From Flavobacterium fluviale (GTDB taxonomy: Bacteria > Bacteroidota > Bacteroidia > Flavobacteriales > Flavobacteriaceae): a stretch of DNA of 64,000 bases. Below, one piece after another: positions 1-8,019 of the stretch (position 1 is the stretch's first letter; each line of letters opens with the position of its first letter). The DNA is taken from the NCBI RefSeq assembly GCF_003312915.1, contig NZ_CP030261.1, positions 2,294,001 to 2,358,000 on the forward strand, written 5' to 3'. The position numbers and the translations under genes were made by a program. The notes beneath the pieces were generated by a model that saw only the letters and a program-made list of their open reading frames with translations, did no database searches and had not been told where the DNA came from.

Positions 1-1140
1 AAAGGTTTTTTTCTTCCTATTCAAAATGTAAAAGAAGCTGCCATTGTAGCAGATTTAGATGTTTATGGAGTAGAGAACTTAAAAGAAATTATTGATTTTT
101 TTGCGGGTAAAGGCACTTTACAGCCGACAGTTATTGATACTCGTGCTGAATTCTATAAAACTTTAGATTTTCCAGAATTTGATTTTTCAGATGTTCGCGG
201 ACAAGAAAGTATAAAACGCTGTATGGAAATTGCGGCAGCCGGCGGACATAACATTATTTTGATTGGCCCTCCTGGTGCAGGAAAAACAATGCTGGCCAAA
301 CGTGTTCCGAGTATTCTGCCACCAATGACTTTGCGAGAAGCGCTTGAAACCACTAAAATTCATAGTGTTGCAGGAAAATTAAAAGAAGTTGGATTGATGA
401 ACCAGCGTCCGTTTCGAAGTCCGCATCATACGATTTCTAATGTTGCGCTGGTTGGCGGCGGCAGTTACCCACAGCCGGGAGAAATTTCTATGGCACATAA
501 CGGCGTTTTGTTTTTAGATGAATTGCCAGAATTTAAACGTGATGTTTTAGAAGTTATGCGTCAGCCGTTGGAAGATCGAGAAGTAACAATTTCCCGTGCT
601 AAGTTTACCATTACTTATCCTTCGTCGTTTATGCTTGTGGCTAGTATGAACCCAAGTCCGAGTGGATTTTTTAATGATCCAAGCGTTCCGAATACTTCTT
701 CACCACACGAAATGCAGCGTTATATGAGTAAAATTTCGGGTCCGCTATTAGACCGAATAGACATTCATATTGAAGTTACGCCAGTGCCGTTTGAGAAATT
801 GGCCGATGAACGCAAAGCAGAAAGCAGTGTTGAGATTCGCAAACGTGTTACTGCAGCAAGAGAAATTCAAACCAAACGATTTGAAACGATAGAAAATGTT
901 CATTACAACGCTCAAATGAGCAGTAAGTTAATTAGAGAATATTGCGTTTTGGATGAACCTTCAAAAGAATTATTGAAAACGGCAATGGAAAGACTAAACC
1001 TTTCGGCTCGAGCCTACGACAGGATTCTAAAAGTTTCCAGAACAATTGCCGATTTGGATAATGCGCCCAATATAGTTTCATCGCATATTGCAGAAGCAAT
1101 TCAGTATAGAAGTCTGGATCGAGAAGGGTGGCTGGGATAG
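1..1140 (+). CDS. YifB/ComM-family Mg-chelatase-like AAA+ ATPase (5' truncated by window)
   Basis: The reading frame is open from base 1, so the gene starts upstream of the window. The first visible residues resemble the end of the Lon-protease-like N-terminal domain of YifB. A Walker A motif (GPPGAGKT) follows at about 253-276. The conserved RSPHHTISN block, a Walker B motif (VLFLDELPEF) and the C-terminal Mg-chelatase helical domain (NLSARAYDRILKVSRT) come next. In other bacteria ComM is a hexameric branch-migration helicase acting in transformation, so a DNA-processing role is inferred. The gene converges with the esterase at 1238, and a tandem/inverted heptamer repeat separates their ends. 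The family call is secure; the exact role in this organism is not. Confidence 0.93.
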   Translation, partial: KGFFLPIQNVKEAAIVADLDVYGVENLKEIIDFFAGKGTLQPTVIDTRAEFYKTLDFPEFDFSDVRGQESIKRCMEIAAAGGHNIILIGPPGAGKTMLAKRVPSILPPMTLREALETTKIHSVAGKLKEVGLMNQRPFRSPHHTISNVALVGGGSYPQPGEISMAHNGVLFLDELPEFKRDVLEVMRQPLEDREVTISRAKFTITYPSSFMLVASMNPSPSGFFNDPSVPNTSSPHEMQRYMSKISGPLLDRIDIHIEVTPVPFEKLADERKAESSVEIRKRVTAAREIQTKRFETIENVHYNAQMSSKLIREYCVLDEPSKELLKTAMERLNLSARAYDRILKVSRTIADLDNAPNIVSSHIAEAIQYRSLDREGWLG

Positions 1141-1149
1141 AATGGTAAA

Positions 1150-1227
1150 ATGTGAAATGTGAAATGTGAAATGTGAAATGTGAAATGTGAAATGAGGACT
1201 TAGCATCTTACATTTCACATTTCACAT
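1150..1227. repeat. Six tandem ATGTGAA heptamers with inverted copies
   Basis: Six perfect ATGTGAA units run from 1150 to 1191. Reverse-complement copies (ACATTTCACATTTCACAT) follow at 1210-1227, so the region can fold into a hairpin. It lies between two convergent genes and could act as a bidirectional terminator. The same word recurs at 50063-50128. Confidence 0.8.
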
Positions 1228-1237
1228 ATAACAAAAT

Positions 1238-2107
1238 CTATTCGTTATTTTTTGGGTAAATGAATTTAAAAGAATTTGCAACAGCTGGATGAAGAATAGT
1301 TCCGTGGTTTTCTTCTGGGAAGTAATCGAAGTAAACATGGATGCTTTTGCTTTTTGATTCTTTTATTTTTTCTGCCAGTAAATTGGCGTCAACTTCCATA
1401 ACTCTCGGGATTTCTGTTGGAGTTAATCCTTCTTTTCCAACAGCAATATAAATGTCTGTTTTTTGATTGAAGTTTTCTTTTAATATTTCAGAATCTAAAT
1501 CCAGTAAAGAACCGTTATTCCACCATATGCTTGGACTTACAATTACATATTTATTAAACAGGAAAGGCTTTTTTAGTAAAATTTCAGTTTCTAATAACCC
1601 GCCTAAAGACTGGCCGATTATAGTTTTAGAATTGTTTGTTTTGTATTTTTTCTCAATAAATGGCTGTAATTCTTTTTCTATAAAAGCAATGAATCGATCC
1701 GAATGACCTGTAGTTGGAAATCGGGTTTTATCATATTCAATTGTTGTCGGAAATGTAAAATCTCTTTTTCTGTCTACTGTAGCAATTCCAACTACAATTG
1801 ATTTAGGAACCTGATTGATCCATTCAAAACTATTAAACTGCACTAAACCAGAGATATGTATAAAATCTTCATCGGCAGAACCGTCAAGTAAATAGATTAC
1901 GGGATATTTGGTTTCTTCATTGGGGTTATAACCTTCAGGAAGATAGATGTTTAGAATTCTTTTCTCGTTTAGTTCTTTCGATTGAATTTCATCAATAACA
2001 CCTAAAATAAAAGGTTTTGTTATTGCAGCAGCTTTAGTTTTGTTTTTTTGACCGAATGTCAAAGTGAAAGTAAAAAGAAAAAAAGCCAGGGTAAAAAATT
2101 TGTTCAT
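1238..2107 (-). CDS. Secreted alpha/beta-hydrolase, esterase D-type family (COG2819-like)
   Basis: The 289-residue protein has an N-terminal signal peptide of about 19 residues ending in TFG-Q. The strand PVIYLLDG and a nucleophile elbow GQSLGG (about residue 165) fit the Esterase PF00756 fold seen in enterochelin esterase and feruloyl or S-formylglutathione esterases. A late His in EENHGT probably completes the catalytic triad. The substrate cannot be read from sequence; an ester in the periplasm or outside the cell is inferred. The gene is monocistronic and convergent with the YifB-like gene. A second member of the same family lies at 24915-25712. Confidence 0.85.
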   Translation of the reverse strand: MNKFFTLAFFLFTFTLTFGQKNKTKAAAITKPFILGVIDEIQSKELNEKRILNIYLPEGYNPNEETKYPVIYLLDGSADEDFIHISGLVQFNSFEWINQVPKSIVVGIATVDRKRDFTFPTTIEYDKTRFPTTGHSDRFIAFIEKELQPFIEKKYKTNNSKTIIGQSLGGLLETEILLKKPFLFNKYVIVSPSIWWNNGSLLDLDSEILKENFNQKTDIYIAVGKEGLTPTEIPRVMEVDANLLAEKIKESKSKSIHVYFDYFPEENHGTILHPAVANSFKFIYPKNNE

Positions 2108-2188
2108 TGAAGTATGCAGTAAAAAATAAAAAACTAAAATACGAATTTAAATCCATGAGTCCATTTTTTACTCTGGCTTTGATAAAAG

Positions 2189-2686
2189 TTATTTATCAGC
2201 AAAAATCTCATCTAAACCTTCCATAGCAATGGTAAAGCCTTCTTTGAAGCCCATTTGGATAATCATTTCCAGATCAGATAGTTTTTCGTATTTAATTACA
2301 ACATCAACAAATGTAGAACCATCTTTTTCGGAGAAAGTAACATCCCAGTCGGAACGCGGAAACTCTTTGTTTAAATTTCCTTCGCTGTCGCTAAAAGCAT
2401 CTAGCCATTTTACATTTGTTTTTGGATGTATCGAAGTATAATCTGCAATAGCCCAATGTTCTTCACCTTCTGGTCCAACCATGGCATACAATCTGCGTCC
2501 GCCTTCTTTAAAATCCATGCTTTTAGTTTTTGATTTCCAAGGAGCTGGTGCCCACCATAAATCTAAAATTTGAGCTTCTGTCCAAGCAGACCAAACTTGA
2601 GATAAAGAGGCGTTAAATTCGCGTTTTACATTGACAGTATTATTTTCCTTATCAACAGTAAAATTCATTAAAAGATTTGATTTCAT
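2189..2686 (-). CDS. SRPBCC / AHSA1-family protein (paralogue 2)
   Basis: A 165-residue START-like ligand-binding fold of the AHSA1 (Hsp90 activator homologue 1) type. Diagnostic features are VKREFNASLSQVWSAWTEA near the N terminus, the LWWAPAPWKS stretch, and the C-terminal helix with EGFTIAMEGLDEI. It is a clear paralogue of the gene just upstream (2734-3231), of equal length and collinear, so a tandem duplication is likely. Both follow an ArsR regulator in one apparent operon, with 47 bases between the two copies. Small ArsR-SRPBCC operons are common in bacteria, but their ligand is mostly unknown. Confidence 0.88.
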   Translation of the reverse strand: MKSNLLMNFTVDKENNTVNVKREFNASLSQVWSAWTEAQILDLWWAPAPWKSKTKSMDFKEGGRRLYAMVGPEGEEHWAIADYTSIHPKTNVKWLDAFSDSEGNLNKEFPRSDWDVTFSEKDGSTFVDVVIKYEKLSDLEMIIQMGFKEGFTIAMEGLDEIFADK

Positions 2687-2733
2687 TTTCTTTAGATTTT
2701 TAATTCGTTAATAATAATTTGGTTGAAATGGTT

Positions 2734-3231
2734 TTATTTTTCCGCTAAGATTTTGTCCAAACCTTCCATAGCCGATGTAAATCCTTGTTTGAATCCCATT
2801 TCGATTATTTTTTCCAGTTCTTCAAAACTGTCTCGCGTAATTACGATATCTACAATAGTAGAATCTCCCTGTTCTGTGAATGAAACATCCCAGAAAGAAC
2901 TTCCAAAAGCAGAATTTGGATTTCCTTCGGCATCGCAAAAAGTGGACGTATACTTAAAATTTGTTTTAGGAGAAATCGAAGTATAATCAAAAGTACTCCA
3001 TCCTTGCGCGCCTTCAGGCCCAATCATCGCATACAATCTTCTCCCGCCTTCTTTAAACTCCATACTTTTTGTTTCAGATTTCAACGGAGCCGGTGCCCAC
3101 CATAAATCTAGAATTGCAGCTTCTGTCCAAGCAGACCAAACATTTGACAACGGCGCATTGAATTCGCGTTTTACATTCACCCTTTTATTTTCCTTGTCTA
3201 CAGAAAAATTCATTAATAAATCAGTTTTCAT
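2734..3231 (-). CDS. SRPBCC / AHSA1-family protein (paralogue 1)
   Basis: A 165-residue AHSA1-type START-fold protein, close in sequence to its neighbour at 2189-2686 (shared LWWAPAPLKSETKSMEFKEG region and C-terminal SAMEGLDKI helix). Its start overlaps the 3' end of the ArsR gene by 11 bases, so the two are probably translationally coupled. No catalytic residues are recognised. It may bind a hydrophobic small molecule whose level is linked to the ArsR repressor; this is inference. It is transcribed from the promoter and operator region at 3566-3609. Confidence 0.88.
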   Translation of the reverse strand: MKTDLLMNFSVDKENKRVNVKREFNAPLSNVWSAWTEAAILDLWWAPAPLKSETKSMEFKEGGRRLYAMIGPEGAQGWSTFDYTSISPKTNFKYTSTFCDAEGNPNSAFGSSFWDVSFTEQGDSTIVDIVITRDSFEELEKIIEMGFKQGFTSAMEGLDKILAEK

Positions 3232-3547
3232 TTTCTTTAGATTTTAAGTTTAGTAATACTTGATCCAGTTGACTAAAACGCTGTTCCCAAATTTTCTTGA
3301 ATTGTTCCAGCCATTGATCAATTTCTTTCATTTTATCAATTTTGAGCTGATAATAAATTTCTCTACCCATTTTTTTTTCTTCCAGTAAATCGCATTCATT
3401 CAATATTTTAATGTGTTTAGAAACGGCTTGCCTTGTAGTTTGAAACTGCTCGGCAATCGCATTTGGCGTCAATGCAGTCGAAGAAATCAAAACTAGAATC
3501 GCTCTGCGGGTCGGGTCGGCAACTGCCTGAAAAATATCTCGTTTCAT
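3221..3547 (-). CDS. ArsR-family winged-helix transcriptional repressor
   Basis: A 108-residue ArsR/SmtB-type winged-helix protein. It opens with MKRDIFQAVADPTRRAILVLI, and the recognition helix region is QTTRQAVSKHIKILNE. A C-terminal helix rich in basic and aromatic residues (QWLEQFKKIWEQRF) suits dimerisation. No metal-binding CxC pair is present, so this belongs to the non-metal subgroup usually linked to AHSA1/SRPBCC partners. It is the first gene of an operon with 2734-3231 and 2189-2686. Two perfect palindromes flank and overlap its own promoter, which suggests autorepression. Confidence 0.92.
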   Translation of the reverse strand: MKRDIFQAVADPTRRAILVLISSTALTPNAIAEQFQTTRQAVSKHIKILNECDLLEEKKMGREIYYQLKIDKMKEIDQWLEQFKKIWEQRFSQLDQVLLNLKSKENEN

Positions 3548-3565
3548 TATTGTAACTATTTATTC

Positions 3566-3609
3566 GCAACTAATTAGTTGCAAATATACGCAACTTTTCG
3601 GTTGCGCAA
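3566..3609 (-). promoter_or_regulatory. arsR-operon promoter embedded between two operator palindromes
   Basis: On the minus strand TTG (3607-3609) and TATATTTG (3581-3588) are 18 bases apart, matching the Bacteroidetes promoter pattern. The palindrome CGCAAC-N6-GTTGCG (3589-3606) fills the spacer exactly. The palindrome GCAACTAATTAGTTGC (3566-3581) covers the predicted start site. The two centres are 24 bp apart. Binding of ArsR to both sites would occlude RNA polymerase. Confidence 0.7.
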
Positions 3610-3649
3610 TATGAAATACTGATTTTTTTTTATAAATGAGGCTTATAAA

Positions 3650-3682
3650 CAAAAAAAGACGCATAAAATTGCGCCTTTTTTT
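3650..3682 (-). terminator. Intrinsic terminator after the lipoprotein gene
   Basis: An A-run, a short GC stem (GACGCA / TGCGCC, imperfect) and a T-run lie just downstream of the stop codon of the minus-strand gene 3701-4888. The arrangement is symmetric and could act on both strands. Confidence 0.6.
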
Positions 3683-3700
3683 CTACTATTTTTTAGATAA

Positions 3701-4888
3701 TTATCGTCTAAATTTATTCCTAACAATAATATCTTTGAGTTTCGCTTTTAAATCTTCGCCGGCATCAAAAACCATTTGTTCGTTGTTTGGAAACGGAACA
3801 GCACGTTTAGAAAAATAGTTTTGATAATTGTCTTCGCAGGCACTACGGTCTCCTTTATATTTGGAGTAGATATTTTCAAAGACAAATTCACTGCTAATGG
3901 GAAACGTCTGCACCAGCTGATTCGATTTTAAATCTACATAATCAATTTTTGCAGTCACCATACAGGATTTGTATTGTCTAAATTCATAAACCGTTGCGCG
4001 AAGTGTTTTATAATTATCCACTTTAATTTCTTTTCCCAAACTGTCTTTTACGGGCCTGCCTCGGCTGTCCAAAAGTGTTTTTACACCATCTTTAATCTGT
4101 CTTTCCTTCACAAATTCTTTTTCTTTAATTTGTTCTGGTGAGATTGCAATTTGTCTAAAATTGATAATCAGACTGTAATCGTAGTTCACATTTTTTTGTC
4201 TGGCGTTATGATACACTGTCCATTTATCATTTAATCCGTAAGTTTTAAAATCCAGCAGATCATCCTGAAGCATTTTCGGAATCACCATATTGGTTTCATT
4301 TTTGGCATAAACATCGACAAAATCAGTTCCTTTAAAAAGTGCATCATCCATTAATTTTTTGGTGTTTTTATAACCAGGATTGATACTTTCCAAATACGAA
4401 AAATCATCATATGCCTTTCTAAAATCCATTTTGTTGTTCGATTTTAGAAGTGCAGAAGCATTCTCACACAAATATTTTGAAAGCGCATTTTTGCTGTTTA
4501 CAATTTCGTTCGAATAATTATCAAATGGAAAATTCGCATTTCGGTTTTGCTTTATTAATCTCAAAGGCAAAATCGGACTAATTTTTTCCTGACGGTTATT
4601 CAGTTGTAAATAAGTATTGTAGATACGCTCTGCATTAGCAGGATTGGCATCTTTCGACAGTATTTCAAGATCACGCAAATCTCTGTCCTTTGCTTTTGCA
4701 AAAGCCTCTTCGAGTAAATACACATAATCTTGTTTTCCTTTCGAATCCTTATTTGTTCTCAAGGCTTCAACAGCGCGGTCAATAGCACCATCGTAATTTC
4801 CGTCACTTATTAATGCCTGAGTCGTTTTTACGCCGCAGGAATAAAGAGCCAAAAAGAATATAAAAAATAGTAAAGTAGTTTTTTGCAT
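3701..4888 (-). CDS. Exported lipoprotein of unknown function
   Basis: A 395-residue protein with a lipoprotein signal ending in ALYSC (Cys at about residue 18). The N-terminal third (DGNYDGAIDRAVEALRTNKD, then EEAFAKAKDRDLRDLEIL) looks like TPR-type helical hairpins. The C-terminal half looks beta-rich, with alternating hydrophobic residues around VYEFRQYKSCMVTAKIDYVDL. I do not recognise a characterised family. Outer-membrane or periplasmic anchoring is inferred from the lipobox. It is a single-gene unit with a terminator at 3650-3682. Confidence 0.75.
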   Translation of the reverse strand: MQKTTLLFFIFFLALYSCGVKTTQALISDGNYDGAIDRAVEALRTNKDSKGKQDYVYLLEEAFAKAKDRDLRDLEILSKDANPANAERIYNTYLQLNNRQEKISPILPLRLIKQNRNANFPFDNYSNEIVNSKNALSKYLCENASALLKSNNKMDFRKAYDDFSYLESINPGYKNTKKLMDDALFKGTDFVDVYAKNETNMVIPKMLQDDLLDFKTYGLNDKWTVYHNARQKNVNYDYSLIINFRQIAISPEQIKEKEFVKERQIKDGVKTLLDSRGRPVKDSLGKEIKVDNYKTLRATVYEFRQYKSCMVTAKIDYVDLKSNQLVQTFPISSEFVFENIYSKYKGDRSACEDNYQNYFSKRAVPFPNNEQMVFDAGEDLKAKLKDIIVRNKFRR

Positions 4889-4978
4889 AGTATCTCTTTT
4901 GAAGGTGTAAATATATCTTTTTTAACTTTCAACAACTATGCCTTTTTTGCGATTTATTTTTAGAAGCAGCAACAAGGT

Positions 4979-5066
4979 TTTCAAAAGAACTTTTAGTCCC
5001 GCTTTCGCCTTTATCTCTCCATTTCATTACGAGGATATCGGCTCTATCGGGGCTAGGATAGAACAT
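4979..5066 (-). repeat. Structured intergenic element, copy 1 (candidate Flavo-1-like RNA)
   Basis: On the minus strand the element reads TAGCCCCGATAGAGCC, then GATATCC, a variable middle and GCGAAAGCGGGACTA. It aligns with the element at 31169-31262. The small hairpin GATA-GAGCCGA-TATC here corresponds to GATG-GAAGCGG-CATC there, a compensatory G-C to A-T change in the closing pair. GCGAAAGC can form a tetraloop hairpin. It lies downstream of the lipocalin-like gene. A 45-codon ORF overlaps it but is probably fortuitous. Confidence 0.5.
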
Positions 5067-5098
5067 TTGGTTTTCATAAAAGCCTTTCTTAAATGCGT

Positions 5099-5464
5099 TT
5101 AATCGGCTAATTTTTTATACTCAAAAGTGCCAAGTTGTGGAGTTGTAATAATTCTTTTTTGAGTATCAAAATAATCAATATTAAATTTAACAGGCATCAG
5201 GATTGCAATAATAGTAAGCTCCTTGTTGTTTTTAGACATCTTCCATTTCGCTTTGTGCGATTCGTCGCCAACCAGACTTTCAAAATCACCATTTTCTTTA
5301 AAAACCTGAAAAACCTGATCAGTTTTATAATACTGCTGAATATTTTTGTCCTTACCGTTTTTGGTCCATTTTACCAATTGCCATTTTCCTATAAGTTCTT
5401 TAGAAGTTTGCGCTGATGCAGATAAACCAATTAAAAACACAAATGCTAAGATTAATTTTCTCAT
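5099..5464 (-). CDS. Exported lipocalin-like domain protein
   Basis: About 121 residues from the ATG at 5464. An in-frame upstream start at 5536 would add 24 residues ahead of a clear signal peptide (MRKLILAFVFLIGLSASAQ), so 5464 is preferred. The mature part begins with LIGKWQLVKWTKNGK, the typical first strand of small Bacteroidetes lipocalin-like proteins, followed by alternating strands to FEYKKLAD. The ligand is unknown; a periplasmic location is inferred. It follows the lipoprotein gene 5524-6240 on the same strand by 59 bases and may be co-transcribed. Confidence 0.75.
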   Translation of the reverse strand: MRKLILAFVFLIGLSASAQTSKELIGKWQLVKWTKNGKDKNIQQYYKTDQVFQVFKENGDFESLVGDESHKAKWKMSKNNKELTIIAILMPVKFNIDYFDTQKRIITTPQLGTFEYKKLAD

Positions 5465-5523
5465 TTTAAATAGATTAGGATTGAAGAATAAATTTAGTGA
5501 ATTTCTGAATTGTATAACATCTT

Positions 5524-6240
5524 TTAATCCTCCCAATTTTCAATCAAATTATCTTTCCATAATTTTTGAGCAAATTCTCTAAAGACTTTTGGACCTTTTT
5601 TGAAATTTTCATCTAATTTATATTCACCTCCAATAAATTGTTTTTCGCCATTATCAAGAACTCCAACCTGAACTTTGCTTTCGCCGCGCACCGCATATTT
5701 CTTATTGTCTTCGTACATTATAATCTTCATATCACACGGACTCACATCACCGTGGCACGCAGTTTTGTACATCACCCAAGTTTCAGCGATTCCGTTGTTG
5801 TTTAAATCAGTTACTTGAAAAGTGTTTTTCACAAACGAAGCCACAATATCAACGGGGCAGTCTGCAATAAAATCGTAAACTTTCCAAGTTTGTTTTACTT
5901 CATTTCCAGAAACTATAAAATGATACGCAAACAATTCAGCATCAGAACTACTTTCAGATTCATGCTCGAATTTTTTATTGATATGATAGCCTGTTTCTGT
6001 CGTAATAACAATATTATCGCCTAATTTATCTTTCCATCGAACGGCATTTTTGACAAAACCTTCATATTTAATAGAAGATGGAAATTGTGTTGAATCGATT
6101 TTTTGTATGGTTAGAACAAAGTTTTCGTTTTGAGGTTGGCTTAATTCGATATTTTTGGATGACTTTAATTCTTCTTTTTTATCTTCTTTGCAGCTTGTAA
6201 AGAACATGGCAAATAATAACGCAATAGTGAAGTTTTTCAT
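5524..6240 (-). CDS. Lipoprotein, resembles the M949_RS01915 surface polysaccharide biosynthesis family
   Basis: A 238-residue protein with lipobox FFTSC (Cys about residue 17) and a Lys/Glu-rich linker. The core contains DNIVITTETGYH, then ELFAYHF, WKVYDFIADCPVDI, DLNNNGIAETWVMYKTAC and GDVSPCDMKIIMYEDNKKYAVRG. This pattern resembles proteins annotated in Bacteroidetes as M949_RS01915-type, a name taken from a Riemerella gene linked to surface polysaccharide; the biochemical role is undefined. Two cysteines in the C-terminal half may form a disulfide. The family call is from memory of the pattern and is moderate. Confidence 0.6.
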   Translation of the reverse strand: MKNFTIALLFAMFFTSCKEDKKEELKSSKNIELSQPQNENFVLTIQKIDSTQFPSSIKYEGFVKNAVRWKDKLGDNIVITTETGYHINKKFEHESESSSDAELFAYHFIVSGNEVKQTWKVYDFIADCPVDIVASFVKNTFQVTDLNNNGIAETWVMYKTACHGDVSPCDMKIIMYEDNKKYAVRGESKVQVGVLDNGEKQFIGGEYKLDENFKKGPKVFREFAQKLWKDNLIENWED

Positions 6241-6319
6241 AAATAATTAATTCGGCTTTTATCTTTTTATTACAAATAGTTTCTGAGTAGAATAAAGGTC
6301 ACATTATTTTTTTAAATTC

Positions 6320-7480
6320 TTAAATATATTTCAGCCACCAATGATTATTTTCAGCCTTATATTTTCCGAACCATTGGCAAGGTTTATAAAGCAGTGCCAC
6401 AACAAAAATCCAGATGCCATAAATTGACCACAGAGGTAAACCGCTTTCAACGCTTTTAGGTCTGCCAAAAGTTCCCGAAGCAAATTCCAGTTGAGACCAA
6501 TTAAAGCCTTGTGCCAAAAGCATAAAAAGCGTCAGAATATGAATAACATAAAAGTGAACGACGAAATAAAATAAAGGGACTTTTCCGTAAACCAAAGTTA
6601 CTTTTTTAACTGTATTATGAAATTGTTCTGCAAAAGCGAGCAGTAAAAACATATTGCCTAAAGTAACCAAACAAAATAGGAGAGAAGGTGGATATTTGGT
6701 TACATTAATAAATGATAAAAAGGTGAAAACCGGGTCTTTTTGTGTAGCCCATAAAGCGGGATCACCGTAAATATTTACCAATCGAATTACCGTAAATAAA
6801 GCTAAAGCACTCAAACCGATTTTTAAGAATAGTCTTTTTCTTTGCCCTTCTGCTAGTTCAAAGAATTTTCCTGTGGCAAAACCAACGAGCATAATTCCCA
6901 GCCAGGGAATTGGCGGATAGCCCATAATAAATGCTTTTCCTGCAAACGGAAAAACAGCTGGCCCAAAGAGAGGAGTTAAGATGGTTTTTAAAACTGAATT
7001 TTCTACAAACGGAATTAGCGCGAGAAGATTATGGAAAAAGATAATTACAAGTCCCACAATACCTAAAGTTTGAGAACGGACTTTTAATAATAAACTCAAA
7101 AGAACAAACCCAAATCCTATCGCTGCTATGACTTCGAATAAAAGGGTATGAAATCCAATATCGAAAAACAATCCAAAATTGACAATTGTAAATTCGAGCA
7201 GGATCAACCAAAGTCCTCTTTTTAATAAAAGCTGTCTGGTTTCTGCTGTATTGTTTTTGTTTTGAAGCGAAAGATATACCGAAGTTCCAGCCAAGAAAAC
7301 AAAAATAGGCGCGCACAAATGCGTAATCCAGCGTGTAAAAAACAACAAAGGAGAAGTCGTCGCTAAATCGGTTGGGCTTTGTGTAATCGAATCGACATGC
7401 ATTAAATCCCGAACATGGTCAAGTGCCATAATGATCATTACAATTCCGCGTACAATGTCTATAGATGGCTGTCGTTTCAT
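6320..7480 (-). CDS. Multipass membrane protein, DUF1624 / HGSNAT-like acyltransferase domain
   Basis: A 386-residue integral membrane protein with about ten hydrophobic segments. The N terminus SIDIVRGIVMIIMALDHVRD is the hallmark of DUF1624, the bacterial relative of heparan-alpha-glucosaminide N-acetyltransferase (PF07786). RWITHLCAPIFVFLAGTS marks the second helix, and a later YGKVPLFYFVVHFYVIH region holds conserved His and aromatic residues. The family is proposed to move acyl groups from cytoplasmic acetyl-CoA to extracytoplasmic sugars. The substrate here is unknown. It is a lone minus-strand gene. Confidence 0.88.
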   Translation of the reverse strand: MKRQPSIDIVRGIVMIIMALDHVRDLMHVDSITQSPTDLATTSPLLFFTRWITHLCAPIFVFLAGTSVYLSLQNKNNTAETRQLLLKRGLWLILLEFTIVNFGLFFDIGFHTLLFEVIAAIGFGFVLLSLLLKVRSQTLGIVGLVIIFFHNLLALIPFVENSVLKTILTPLFGPAVFPFAGKAFIMGYPPIPWLGIMLVGFATGKFFELAEGQRKRLFLKIGLSALALFTVIRLVNIYGDPALWATQKDPVFTFLSFINVTKYPPSLLFCLVTLGNMFLLLAFAEQFHNTVKKVTLVYGKVPLFYFVVHFYVIHILTLFMLLAQGFNWSQLEFASGTFGRPKSVESGLPLWSIYGIWIFVVALLYKPCQWFGKYKAENNHWWLKYI

Positions 7481-7599
7481 GTTTTTGATTTTTAAATACT
7501 TAAGGTAAATCTAATGATTTTTTTGAGTATTTGCAATCCAATTTATTTTCCGAGAAAAAGCGACATAATGATAAAAAAGTTTAGGTAATAAACGATTTT

Positions 7600-7962
7600 T
7601 TATTGCCTTCTAATTTTAACCTGATACACAATCTCCCAAAAAATAATTGAAAAAACAGCATTAGCAAAAATGGCAGTTTTAACCTGATACGGATCATAAT
7701 TTACAAATAAATGTAAATTGGTAAACTGTAACGCTAAAAAGATAGCTAAAGCAGCAATTGCGGCAGCGCAAATTATATTCAGCAAAGGTTTCCACTTTAG
7801 TGCTGAAAAAGCATAAATAAGATTCAAAATTCCGAAACCAACTCCTAACGTTACAAATGCATCACCTTTAAATTTTTCGTTTAATTCAAGTAAAAAATGT
7901 GTAGAGGTGAGGTATAAAAAGAAAAGAATAGAATAAATTAAGATGCGTATTTGTGGTTTCAT
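7600..7962 (-). CDS. Small four-helix membrane protein, unknown function
   Basis: A 120-residue hydrophobic protein with four predicted membrane helices: near residues 8-25, 35-53, 60-80 and 95-114. The short polar tail KIRRQ suggests a cytoplasmic C terminus. No catalytic motif or family is recognised. The strong membrane pattern and a normal start support a real gene. Confidence 0.65.
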   Translation of the reverse strand: MKPQIRILIYSILFFLYLTSTHFLLELNEKFKGDAFVTLGVGFGILNLIYAFSALKWKPLLNIICAAAIAALAIFLALQFTNLHLFVNYDPYQVKTAIFANAVFSIIFWEIVYQVKIRRQ

Positions 7963-8019
7963 TTTGTATTGTTTTATCTTGCAAAATTAAGCATTTAAAA
8001 TGAAGCTGTGATTAGTATT

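Noticed and set aside
4929..5066. A 45-codon minus-strand ORF that translates plausibly (begins MFYPSPDRADILV).
   Set aside because: It coincides with the structured element at 4979-5066, whose other copy has no equivalent ORF, so the coding look is probably accidental.
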